This document shows, piece after piece, positions 51,913 to 60,268 of a stretch of DNA of 64,000 bases. Position 1 is the first letter of the stretch, and the number at the start of each line of letters is the position of its first letter. Position numbers and translations under genes: made by a program. Source of the stretch: Flaviramulus basaltis (GTDB lineage: Bacteria > Bacteroidota > Bacteroidia > Flavobacteriales > Flavobacteriaceae). Location: the NCBI RefSeq assembly GCF_900114265.1, contig NZ_FPKV01000002.1:1178001-1242000 (forward strand). Reading direction: 5' to 3'. The notes under the pieces were generated by a model. That model was not told where the DNA came from. It did not search any database and saw only the letters and a list, made by a program, of their open reading frames with translations.

Positions 51913-53139
51913 ATGGCTAAAAAGTATCATTTATTTGAAGTTTTTGGTATTGAACTAGAATATATGCTGGTTGGTAATCTGGATTTTAAAGTAAAACCTA
52001 TCGTTGATGAGCTTCTCACTTTAAAAAATGGCTCATTGACCGATGATATTGAAAATGGTAACATTGCATGGAGTAACGAATTAGTGGCACATGTTGTAGA
52101 GTTAAAAACAAACGGGCCAACTAGAGATTTGGATACGCTTGCAAATGCTTTTCATAAAAATGTACTAGAAATTAATGCGCTTTTAAGCACTTTAAACGCT
52201 TCATTATTACCAACAGCAGCACACCCATTAATGAATCCATTAACTGATACACAACTTTGGAAACATAGTTATAGTGAAGTTTATGCGCTTTATAATCGAA
52301 TCTTTAATTGTAAAGGACATGGTTGGAGCAATGTACAAAGCACCCATATTAATTTACCTTTTTTTGACGATAGCGAGTTTGAAAAACTACATGCTGCTAT
52401 TCGTATCATTTTGCCTTTAATTCCAGGTTTATGTGCCAGTTCTCCTATTTTGGAAGGCAAAAACACAGGATATAAAGATACCAGATTGGAATATTATAAA
52501 ACCAATCAAAAAGAAATTTCAGAAATGACAGGTTTAGTAATTCCTGAGCAAGTTTTCACAAAAAAGGACTATTATACTACCATTTTTGAACCTATAAATA
52601 AAGCCATAAAACCTCACGATATAGATAATATTTTAGATCATCATTTCTTAAACTCTCGTGGCGCTATTGCCCGTTTTGACAGAAACGCTATTGAAATTAG
52701 ATTGGTAGATATACAAGAATGCCCACAAGCCGATATTGCTATTTGTGTATTCATTATTGAAGTAGTCAAACTACTAGTTAATAACCAAACGGCTTCATTA
52801 CAAGCTCAAAAATCATGGACAGTAGAAGCTCTTTTTAGTATATTAAATCCATCTATTAAAGAAGGCGAAAAGCATATTGTATATAATTTAGAATATCTAA
52901 ATTTATTTGAAATAGAGCAAGCATGTACAGTGCAAGATATTTGGAAACAGCTTTACAAATTGGTTAAAATTAATATACATGAAACACATCATCAAGCTAT
53001 AGAAACCATTATATCGAAAGGTACTTTAGCAACTAGAATACTTCATGCTATTGGTAATGATTTTTCAGAAAGCAATATTAAAAAAGTGTACAAGCAATTA
53101 GCCAATTGCTTGCAAGAAAATAAAGTCTTTACGTCGTGA
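51913..53139 (+). CDS. GCS2-type carboxylate-amine ligase (glutamate-cysteine ligase-like)
   Basis: A 408-residue protein of the glutamate-cysteine ligase 2 fold. EVFGIELEYMLVGN contains metal-binding E14 and E16; NELVAHVVELKTNGPT has E56 and E63; GWSNVQSTHINLPFFDD, SSPILEGKNTGYKDTRLEYY and NAIEIRLVDIQECPQADIAI are the further core elements. It is unlike classical GshA and more like the YbdK/GCS2 group found beside ATP-grasp genes. It probably links an amino-acid carboxylate to an amine. It overlaps the hydrolase gene downstream by four bases (GTGA). The substrate is not visible in the sequence. Confidence 0.85.
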   Translation: MAKKYHLFEVFGIELEYMLVGNLDFKVKPIVDELLTLKNGSLTDDIENGNIAWSNELVAHVVELKTNGPTRDLDTLANAFHKNVLEINALLSTLNASLLPTAAHPLMNPLTDTQLWKHSYSEVYALYNRIFNCKGHGWSNVQSTHINLPFFDDSEFEKLHAAIRIILPLIPGLCASSPILEGKNTGYKDTRLEYYKTNQKEISEMTGLVIPEQVFTKKDYYTTIFEPINKAIKPHDIDNILDHHFLNSRGAIARFDRNAIEIRLVDIQECPQADIAICVFIIEVVKLLVNNQTASLQAQKSWTVEALFSILNPSIKEGEKHIVYNLEYLNLFEIEQACTVQDIWKQLYKLVKINIHETHHQAIETIISKGTLATRILHAIGNDFSESNIKKVYKQLANCLQENKVFTS

Positions 53140-53828
53140 AACTTATAGTAACCTGCGAACATGGTGGAAATACGATTCCTAAAGCTTTTGAAAAGTATTT
53201 TAAAGGCTCTGAATTGGTTTTAAACTCTCATCGCGGTTACGATTTGGGCACATTGGATGTGTTTAACGCATTAAAACCACTTGCAAATGAGTCCTTATAT
53301 TCTGAAACTAGCCGATTGCTTATTGAACTCAATAGGTCGTTACATCATAAAAGTTTATTTTCAGAATTCACTAAAAACATTTCTAAAAAAGAAAAGCAGC
53401 ATTTAATTAATTCGCATTATTTAGTTTATAGAAAAAAGGTTGAAAACACCATTCAAAATTGGATTGAAAAAGGAGAATCTGTTTTACATATTTCTGTTCA
53501 CTCATTCACACCTATTTTAAATAATGTTGAAAGAAACTGTGATATTGGATTGTTATACGATTCCAAAAAAAATACAGAAAAAACCTTTTGTTCTGATTTT
53601 AAAAAAGAACTCAAAAATTTAAAACCGGGCTTAAATGTGCGTTATAATTATCCTTATTTAGGAAAAGCAGATGGTTTTACTACTTATCTACGCAAGCAGT
53701 TTGAATCAAATTATATTGGAGTTGAAATTGAAATCAACCAGAAATATTCTACAAAAAACAATATGTCATCCGAATTGAAAGTCTTTTTATTTTCAGCTTT
53801 GAAAACACTTTTAACCAAAAGTAATTAA
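53136..53828 (+). CDS. N-formylglutamate amidohydrolase-like hydrolase
   Basis: A 230-residue protein beginning at a GTG that overlaps the upstream stop. VTCEHGGNTIP carries the metal-binding E8-H9 pair, followed by HRGYDLGTLDVF, SRLLIELNRSLHH, LHISVHSFTPILNNVERNCD (H122) and YIGVEIEINQKY (E197/E199), matching the N-formylglutamate deformylase/HutG fold with a zinc site. In an operon with two amide-forming ligases it may trim or release a peptide or remove a protecting acyl group. No histidine-degradation genes are near, so a HutG role is unlikely. Confidence 0.85.
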   Translation: MKLIVTCEHGGNTIPKAFEKYFKGSELVLNSHRGYDLGTLDVFNALKPLANESLYSETSRLLIELNRSLHHKSLFSEFTKNISKKEKQHLINSHYLVYRKKVENTIQNWIEKGESVLHISVHSFTPILNNVERNCDIGLLYDSKKNTEKTFCSDFKKELKNLKPGLNVRYNYPYLGKADGFTTYLRKQFESNYIGVEIEINQKYSTKNNMSSELKVFLFSALKTLLTKSN

Positions 53829-53843
53829 AAGGGATATTGAAAC

Positions 53844-53874
53844 TTGACTTTATAAAAAAATTCAACTAACTTCG
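53844..53874 (+). promoter_or_regulatory. Putative promoter of the EutBC gene (TTG-N20-TAACTTCG)
   Basis: TTG at 53844-53846, a 20-base spacer and TAACTTCG at 53867-53874 resemble the Bacteroidetes promoter with one mismatch. It leaves a leader of about 105 bases before the ATG at 53986. I saw no cobalamin riboswitch in that leader. Confidence 0.35.
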
Positions 53875-53985
53875 TTAACAACTGATATTAAGTCACCTGT
53901 ACTAAACTTGTTTCAGTATTAAAACGACGTCATATCATTAAAGTTGAAAACTATTCATTAAAAAATCATAAACTCAAATTTTATT

Positions 53986-56319
53986 ATGTCGAGAGATGAA
54001 TTTTTAAAACAGGCAGGGTTAACGGGAGCTTCTATTTTAATTTTAAATGGCTGTAATTTTTTCGTTTCGAAGGAAGAAACTCTTGATACTTCTTTACAAG
54101 GTGTTGTCATACCAAAACCCGATATCAACGAAGACATTTTTAGTTACATTAAAAAAGTTAAAGGAGAATTTAATATGACTCTTTATAGACAGATATTAGG
54201 GGCTGCAAACGAATTTAAAGAAGGAGACAAAACCTTAAACATTGCAGCTGCCGATGATCAATCAAGAACTTATGCCAGAAAATTACTTGGTAATACTAAA
54301 ATTGAAAGTCTTAATAAACATGTAGTATATAATGATGGTATCCTAGAGTTAATTCAACAATCAACTCAGGTAAACCCTTTTATAGAAAACTTGACTTTAC
54401 AAGAACTAAAAGACTTTACATTATCTCAACCTGAAGAGAAGATAAAAGAGATTATGCCAAGCCTGAGTAGTGATATTATTGCTTGTTTGGTGAAATTAAT
54501 GACTAATGAAGAACTCATTGAAATTGGTAAAAAAGTTTTTAATCCTTTGCCAAATAGTAAAATTGGAAGTCAAGGTTATATGGGAGCTAGAGTACAGCCT
54601 AATTCTCCAACAGATAACATAGAAGATATTAGCTGGCAAGTTTTTAATGCTTGGTCTTACGCGGTTGGAGATGTAGTTTTAGGTACAAATCCAGTTTCAA
54701 GTCAACCAGAATCTGTTGCTAAAATTGAAAATGCTCTTTTCGATATTATTACAAGTTTCGATTTAGAAGAAACTATTCCCAATTGTGTGCTTTCGCATAT
54801 AGATATTCAAGCAGAAGTAGAAAAAGAAAACCCAGGAAGTACTGGCATTTGGTTTCAGAGTATTGCAGGCACCGTAAATGCTAATAAAACCTTTGATGTG
54901 ACTATAGATAAAATGCTGCAATACGCTTCTGAGCGGAATGGCCATTTTGGATTCTATGCAGAAACTGGTCAAGGAGCAGATTTAACAAATGGTCATGCTG
55001 AAGGTTTTGACATGGTCATGCATGAATCTAGAAAATATGGCTTTTTAAGAGTTTTAAAACAAAAGATTGATGCACTTAAAGGAGATAACAACTCGTGGGT
55101 ACATGTTAACGATGTTGCAGGGTTTATTGGACCTGAAGTGTTTAGAAGTAAAGAACAACTTGTTCGTTGTTGTTTGGAAGATACTGTTATGGGTAAACTT
55201 CACGGATTAACTATTGGTTTAGATATTTGCTCCACATTACATATGGATGTAAACTTAGAAGATTTAGATTGGTGCATAGAAAATGTGATGCCTGCAAATC
55301 CTGCTTATTTAATGGCTTTACCTACCAAAAATGATCCTATGCTCAGTTATTTAACTACTGCATTCAGCAATCATGTTAAAATAAGAGAGCAGTTTAAATA
55401 CAAAGTGAATGATGCCATGTGGGATTTCTTTAAAAAATTAGAAATAATTGATGAAAAGGGAAATCCTACGAAGCATTTTGGTGATCCAATTTGGGTTTAT
55501 TACAAATTCAAAAAAACAAAAAAAGACAAAAGATCCTTGGAAGAAATTTATGAAGAAGGCAAGCAGTGTATTGCTCGTATTGAAAGTCGGGGTGTTCCAA
55601 TTGCACAAGGATATGGAAATAATTATTGGGATTTAAAGCCTTCACTAGATAAAAAAGTTCATTATTTATATGAAGATGCTAAAGTGAGTTTATGGACAGA
55701 AATGAATTCTACATTTATTCAAAGTCTTCCAGCTTCTGTTCCAATTATCACAAAATCAGAAAACAGAAAAGACTACGTTTACCATCCCGAATCTGGCGAA
55801 GTATTAACCCCAAATGCTGTTGAAAAAGTAAAATTATTAAGAAATTCATGGAATGAAAATACGCCAGACATTCAAATTATTATCTCTGATGGATTAAATG
55901 CCAGGGCTTTAATGGATGAAGGACATTTATTCCCTTTTTTAGATGGACTTATCAATTCACTAAAAGATTACGGATACACACTGAGTAAAAAACACATTGT
56001 AATAAAGAACGGACGCGTACGAGCTGGTTATGCTTGTGGAGAAGTTCTATTTGGACAAAAGTCATCACCTCCAAAAAGTCATGGCATAATTCATATCATT
56101 GGTGAGAGACCTGGATCTGGACATCATAATTTTTCTGCTTATTTAACTGTTGCCCAATCATCAACTTGGAATTTAAAGAGAAGCGTAGATCATAACATAT
56201 CTAAAGTAGTTTCTGGTATTTCAGACACTGCGTACACCCCAGAAAAAGCAGTTTTAGATGCAGTAAACATTATAAATGAACTATTCTTAAATTATGGAAA
56301 ACAAGTTAGAATAGCATAA
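53986..56319 (+). CDS. eutBC: Ethanolamine ammonia-lyase, EutB-EutC single chain
   Basis: A 777-residue AdoCbl enzyme that turns ethanolamine into acetaldehyde and ammonia. Residues about 47-480 align with EutB: AANEFKEGDKTLNIAAADDQ, ARVQPNSPTD (R202, Q204), VLGTNPV (N235), FYAETGQGAD (E326) and GLDICSTLHMD (D413), the substrate-site residues. Residues about 540-777 are EutC: IIISDGLNARALMDEG, IGERPGSGHHNFSAYLT and an end matching the cobalamin-binding fold. The first 45 residues are extra: MSRDEFLKQAGLTGAS then LILNGC (Cys 23) look like a lipoprotein or a degenerate Tat signal. No EutA reactivase or shell genes are near. Confidence 0.93.
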   Translation: MSRDEFLKQAGLTGASILILNGCNFFVSKEETLDTSLQGVVIPKPDINEDIFSYIKKVKGEFNMTLYRQILGAANEFKEGDKTLNIAAADDQSRTYARKLLGNTKIESLNKHVVYNDGILELIQQSTQVNPFIENLTLQELKDFTLSQPEEKIKEIMPSLSSDIIACLVKLMTNEELIEIGKKVFNPLPNSKIGSQGYMGARVQPNSPTDNIEDISWQVFNAWSYAVGDVVLGTNPVSSQPESVAKIENALFDIITSFDLEETIPNCVLSHIDIQAEVEKENPGSTGIWFQSIAGTVNANKTFDVTIDKMLQYASERNGHFGFYAETGQGADLTNGHAEGFDMVMHESRKYGFLRVLKQKIDALKGDNNSWVHVNDVAGFIGPEVFRSKEQLVRCCLEDTVMGKLHGLTIGLDICSTLHMDVNLEDLDWCIENVMPANPAYLMALPTKNDPMLSYLTTAFSNHVKIREQFKYKVNDAMWDFFKKLEIIDEKGNPTKHFGDPIWVYYKFKKTKKDKRSLEEIYEEGKQCIARIESRGVPIAQGYGNNYWDLKPSLDKKVHYLYEDAKVSLWTEMNSTFIQSLPASVPIITKSENRKDYVYHPESGEVLTPNAVEKVKLLRNSWNENTPDIQIIISDGLNARALMDEGHLFPFLDGLINSLKDYGYTLSKKHIVIKNGRVRAGYACGEVLFGQKSSPPKSHGIIHIIGERPGSGHHNFSAYLTVAQSSTWNLKRSVDHNISKVVSGISDTAYTPEKAVLDAVNIINELFLNYGKQVRIA

Positions 56320-56363
56320 AAACTATTTACATGGAAGTCTATAAAATTGGATGTTTTAGTGTG

Positions 56364-56377
56364 AACTAAGCTTAGTT
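56364..56377. repeat. 14-base perfect palindrome between convergent genes
   Basis: AACTAAGCTTAGTT is self-complementary and lies 45 bases after the EutBC stop. Together with a second palindrome at 56402-56413 it could act as a two-way terminator, although the loops would be small and the T-tract on the plus side is broken. Confidence 0.35.
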
Positions 56378-56401
56378 TCTGATTTTATTTCTTCTGATTT
56401 C

Positions 56402-56413
56402 TTTCGTACGAAA
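56402..56413. repeat. 12-base perfect palindrome between convergent genes
   Basis: TTTCGTACGAAA is self-complementary, 45 bases before the M23 stop on the minus strand. It may take part in termination from either side or bind a regulator; nothing else in the gap supports a specific role. Confidence 0.3.
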
Positions 56414-56457
56414 ATCACTATTTTCTAGATAAAACACATTGACAAAAATCATCAAAA

Positions 56458-57153
56458 TTATAATTTCAATAACAAATTAGGATTTGGGCAGTTGCTTTTA
56501 TAAAACTCAAAATCTGTTTTACTACAAACGCCTGGGTAATCGCCTTGATAATCTTGAATATCTTTTATAACCTGAAAATGTAAATGCGGAGGGTAATCGC
56601 CATTTACTGAAGCTTTCCCCAAAGTAGCTATTTTATTCCCTTGTTTAAAGGTTTGCCCGACTTCTAAATGTTGAATGGAAGCTAAACTTAAATGCCCATA
56701 AAGTGTGTAAAATTCAATACCAGAAATATGGTGCTTTAAAATAATAGTTGGCCCATAATCACCATAATTGGTATTATTTCTAAAACTATGCACAGTTGCA
56801 TCTAAAGGAGCATAAATTGGAGTTTCTGCAGTGCACCACAAATCGATACCTAAATGGATATTACGTTCTTCTTGTGCTTGCTTATTAAAATGATTACTTC
56901 GTTTGTATATGTTTCGTACTTCTAAATAACCACCAAAAGCAACTTGTGCTCCGTTGGTTTTTATATGATTATTCACATAAGCTCCTAACTTTTCGGACGA
57001 CGATACATCAATGGCATTTAAAAGCTTATTAGATTCAGATAAATCTAAAGGCACATATTTATTATTAGGAATAGCAGTATATAGAACACGCAATGGTCCG
57101 GAATTTATGTTTTTTAAGAATCCATTAAAATCATATATTGACATAGTTGCCAA
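56458..57153 (-). CDS. M23-family metallopeptidase without a signal peptide
   Basis: A 231-residue protein with the LytM/M23 zinc site: HLGIDLW (H100, D104), LYGHLS (H154) and PPHLHFQV (H190, H192). The first 90 residues (SIYDFNGFLKNINSGPLRVL and on) form an unknown domain and show no hydrophobic signal peptide or lipobox, unlike most cell-wall M23 enzymes. It may act in the cytoplasm, be exported by another route, or have another start. The gene follows rimO with a nine-base gap on the same strand. Confidence 0.82.
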   Translation of the reverse strand: MATMSIYDFNGFLKNINSGPLRVLYTAIPNNKYVPLDLSESNKLLNAIDVSSSEKLGAYVNNHIKTNGAQVAFGGYLEVRNIYKRSNHFNKQAQEERNIHLGIDLWCTAETPIYAPLDATVHSFRNNTNYGDYGPTIILKHHISGIEFYTLYGHLSLASIQHLEVGQTFKQGNKIATLGKASVNGDYPPHLHFQVIKDIQDYQGDYPGVCSKTDFEFYKSNCPNPNLLLKL

Positions 57154-57162
57154 AGTATAAAA

Positions 57163-58467
57163 CTAGTTCACAACTTCACCATAAAGATCAAAATCTTCTG
57201 CTTCAGTAATTTTAATTGTAGTAAACTCACCTGTTTTTAAATACGTTTTAGTTGCATCTATTAATACTTCATTATCTACATCTGGTGAATCAAATTCTGT
57301 ACGTCCAACAAAATAATTACCCTCTTTTCTATCTATAACTACTTTAAAGGTCTCTCCTATTTTTTGTTGATTCAATTCCCAAGAAATTTGCGATTGAATT
57401 TCCATAATTTCATTAGCACGCTCTATTTTCACTTCTTCAGGAACATCATCTTCTAAATTATAAGCATGAGTATTTTCTTCATGGCTATAAGTAAAACAAC
57501 CTAAACGTTCAAAACGCATATCTTTAACCCATTGTTTTAACTCTTGAAAATTCTCTTCAGTTTCACCAGGATATCCAACAATAAGCGTTGTTCTAATAGT
57601 CATATTAGGCACTTCTGCTCTAAACTCTTTAAGTAACTTTGTTGTTTTTTCTTTAGTAGTTCCACGACGCATACTTTTCAATATGTCATCTGAAATATGT
57701 TGTAACGGAATATCTAAATAATTACAAACTTTAGGTTCGCGATTCATAACATCTAAAACATCCATAGGGAAACCCGTTGGAAATGCATAATGCAAACGAA
57801 TCCATTCTACTCCATCAACTTTTACTAAAGCTTCAAGAAGTTCTGCTAGGTTTCGTTTTTTATATAAATCAAGTCCGTAATATGTTAAATCTTGGGCAAT
57901 TAAAATCAATTCTTTAACGCCTTTTGCTGCAAGTTTTTCAGCTTCAATAACAATTTGCTCTATAGACGTACTTCTGTGTTTACCTCGCATTATTGGAATA
58001 GCACAAAACGAACATGGTCTATCGCAACCTTCGGCTATTTTTAAATACGCATAGTTTTTTGGTGTGGTTGTTAAACGCTCTCCTATTAACTCATGTCTAT
58101 AATCGGCTCCTAAAGCTTTTAATAATCCTGGTAACTCTGTAGTTCCAAAATACTCATCTACATTAGGAATTTCTTTAATTAAATCTGGTTTATAACGCTC
58201 ACTCAAACATCCTGTTACAAAAACCTTATCAACTTCACCATCTTGCTTTTTCTGTACATATTCCAGAATAGTGTTAACACTTTCTTCTTTGGCATTATTG
58301 ATAAATCCGCAGGTATTAATCACAACAATATTACCTTCTTCTTCATGTACTACATCTTTACCGCTAGCTTTTAATTGACCCATAAGCACTTCGCTGTCGT
58401 AAACATTTTTACTACAACCAAGGGTTACCACGTTAATTTTGTTCTTTTTAAGAGTTTTTGTGCGCAT
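57163..58467 (-). CDS. rimO: Ribosomal protein S12 methylthiotransferase RimO
   Basis: A 434-residue radical-SAM enzyme that attaches a methylthio group to an aspartate of ribosomal protein S12. The N-terminal domain binds an iron-sulfur cluster through C18, C53 and C87 (VVTLGCSKNVYDSEVLMGQL at the front). The radical-SAM cluster is in EGCDRPCSFCAIP (C148, C152, C155). IVGYPGETEENFQELKQWVK and a C-terminal TRAM domain with VDIDNEVLID-like sequence complete it. SKNVYDSE instead of the MiaB KMN pattern favours RimO. Probable promoter at 58488-58495. Confidence 0.95.
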   Translation of the reverse strand: MRTKTLKKNKINVVTLGCSKNVYDSEVLMGQLKASGKDVVHEEEGNIVVINTCGFINNAKEESVNTILEYVQKKQDGEVDKVFVTGCLSERYKPDLIKEIPNVDEYFGTTELPGLLKALGADYRHELIGERLTTTPKNYAYLKIAEGCDRPCSFCAIPIMRGKHRSTSIEQIVIEAEKLAAKGVKELILIAQDLTYYGLDLYKKRNLAELLEALVKVDGVEWIRLHYAFPTGFPMDVLDVMNREPKVCNYLDIPLQHISDDILKSMRRGTTKEKTTKLLKEFRAEVPNMTIRTTLIVGYPGETEENFQELKQWVKDMRFERLGCFTYSHEENTHAYNLEDDVPEEVKIERANEIMEIQSQISWELNQQKIGETFKVVIDRKEGNYFVGRTEFDSPDVDNEVLIDATKTYLKTGEFTTIKITEAEDFDLYGEVVN

Positions 58468-58487
58468 ACTTTCTATAAATCAGGGCG

Positions 58488-58495
58488 CAAAGATA
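58488..58495 (-). promoter_or_regulatory. Putative rimO -7 box
   Basis: On the minus strand TATCTTTG at 58495-58488 fits TAnnTTTG, 20 bases before the rimO start. The -33 element is not clear. Confidence 0.4.
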
Positions 58496-58538
58496 CGGAA
58501 TACTTTAGGATTACAGTTATTTTACTCTAATAACAAAA

Positions 58539-60182
58539 CTAATTGTAATGCATTGGTGCTTTGCGCATTCCAGAAGCTTCCTCATAAATATATGCCCATT
58601 TAAGTAATTCTTTTTCGCAAAGTGGTTCTGTTATAAAAGTGAGTCCTTTTGGTACGCCTTTATTTGTATATCCCATTGGTACAGTTAGCGCAGGATATTC
58701 GGCAACTGCAGCAAAACCAGCATGATAATTATTTATAGAAAGAAAACCATCAAGTTTATGTGCTTTAATAGGAACATTAAAAAATTGTTTTCCGTTGTTT
58801 TTCAAGATCATTTTTATACTGTCAAATTCTTCATTAGTTGCTGAATCAGAAGCGATACCTTCAAACAAACGTTGTCCGTAAGGCATGCTGTTTAATGAAT
58901 CTTTTTTATTGAAATTAATAACATCATTTACCGAAGAAACCTCAGCATTTTTATCTGCATAATTCTTTAAATACTTAGGTAAATCTTTTTTCATATCTAA
59001 ATTTAACAATCTAATAAAACCCGGTAAATCTATTTTTTCTTCATCTATTTCAATAATTTCAGCACCTTGTTGCTTTAATACATTAAGTGCATTAACATAC
59101 AATGTATCATCTTCCATTAATTTTTTAAATGCTCCAAAACGTTTTCCTTCATATTTAGATGAATCCATATCATTGTAATAAAAACCATTTCCTTTTTTAG
59201 TGTCAATTGCTTTTGGATCTTTATTATCAAAACCCGACATCGCATCTAGCATAATAGCGTTATCAATAACGGATTTTGTCATAGGTCCTGGTGTGTCTAG
59301 TGTTGAAGAAATTGGTACAATTCCACCTCTACTTAGCAAACCAATAGTGGGTTTTAATCCTACAATAGAATTCTGACTTGAAGGAGACAAAATAGAACCT
59401 GATGTTTCGCTACCAACAGCTGCCACACAAAAATTTGCTGCAACAGCTACGCCACTTCCAGAACTTGAACCGCCAGTATCCATAACACGTCTTCCATAAG
59501 GATTTAAGGTTTGTCCGCCAATGGCACTGTAACCACTTGGGCAATCGCCACAGAAAAAATAAGCCCACTCACTTAGGTTTGATTTTCCTAAAATAATGGC
59601 ACCATTTTCTTTTAGTCTTTGTACAATAAAAGCGTCTTTAGTCTTGTTTTTTTTTAATGCTACAGCACCTGCGGTTGTTGGCATTTCTGAAGTATTAATA
59701 TTATCTTTTAATAATATTGGCATTCCAAAAATAGGATGCTTAAGTTTTCTGTTTAAAAGTTCTCTGTCTTTTTGCTTTGCTTCTTCAATTATATTTGGAT
59801 TTAAAGAAATAACAGAATTTAATGACCATTCATTCTCTCTATCGAACTTTTTTATTCTGTATAAATAGAATTTGACTAGCTTTTCATATGATAAATCGCC
59901 ATTATTGATGCTTTTTTGAAGTGTAAGTATGTCTTGTTCTAATATTAAAGGTTTTAATGCATTATAACTTGCTTCAGAAAAATTCATTAAAGCTTCATTA
60001 AAAGGTTGCCATAACGAATCTTTTGATATGTATTTGGAATCCAAAACTTTAAACTCCCTAAAATCTTTTGTAGAAACGTCTCTAATATCAGTTGAATATT
60101 CTTTTTTAACTTCGGTTTTTTCTTCAGTGTTTTTACAAGAAAACAAGAGAATAAATATAGGGATGAGAAGAAATGATTTCAT
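58539..60182 (-). CDS. Amidase-signature family lipoprotein
   Basis: A 547-residue amidase. MKSFLLIPIFILLFSC is a lipoprotein signal with Cys 16, so it is exported. The amidase-signature core shows GMPILLKDNINTSEMPTTAG (catalytic K159), NLSEWAYFFCGD, VMDTGGSSSGSGVAVAAN (cis-Ser near 239) and VGSETSGSILSPSS (nucleophile S263), followed by SRGGIVPISSTLDTPGPMTK. Length is somewhat greater than usual because of an N-terminal region of about 130 residues. It probably hydrolyses amides in the periplasm; the substrate is unknown. It is divergent from the serine hydrolase gene. Confidence 0.88.
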   Translation of the reverse strand: MKSFLLIPIFILLFSCKNTEEKTEVKKEYSTDIRDVSTKDFREFKVLDSKYISKDSLWQPFNEALMNFSEASYNALKPLILEQDILTLQKSINNGDLSYEKLVKFYLYRIKKFDRENEWSLNSVISLNPNIIEEAKQKDRELLNRKLKHPIFGMPILLKDNINTSEMPTTAGAVALKKNKTKDAFIVQRLKENGAIILGKSNLSEWAYFFCGDCPSGYSAIGGQTLNPYGRRVMDTGGSSSGSGVAVAANFCVAAVGSETSGSILSPSSQNSIVGLKPTIGLLSRGGIVPISSTLDTPGPMTKSVIDNAIMLDAMSGFDNKDPKAIDTKKGNGFYYNDMDSSKYEGKRFGAFKKLMEDDTLYVNALNVLKQQGAEIIEIDEEKIDLPGFIRLLNLDMKKDLPKYLKNYADKNAEVSSVNDVINFNKKDSLNSMPYGQRLFEGIASDSATNEEFDSIKMILKNNGKQFFNVPIKAHKLDGFLSINNYHAGFAAVAEYPALTVPMGYTNKGVPKGLTFITEPLCEKELLKWAYIYEEASGMRKAPMHYN

Positions 60183-60268
60183 TTAAATTATTTTCTCATA
60201 AAAATACTAATTAAATTATAATTAAACTTTTTATATCTTTAACTGTCTTAAAATTAAAAACCTACGTT

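Noticed and set aside
53829-53985. Possible cobalamin riboswitch ahead of the EutBC gene
   Set aside because: The 157-base leader has none of the conserved B12-box sequence or the long multi-stem layout expected; only a candidate promoter was seen.
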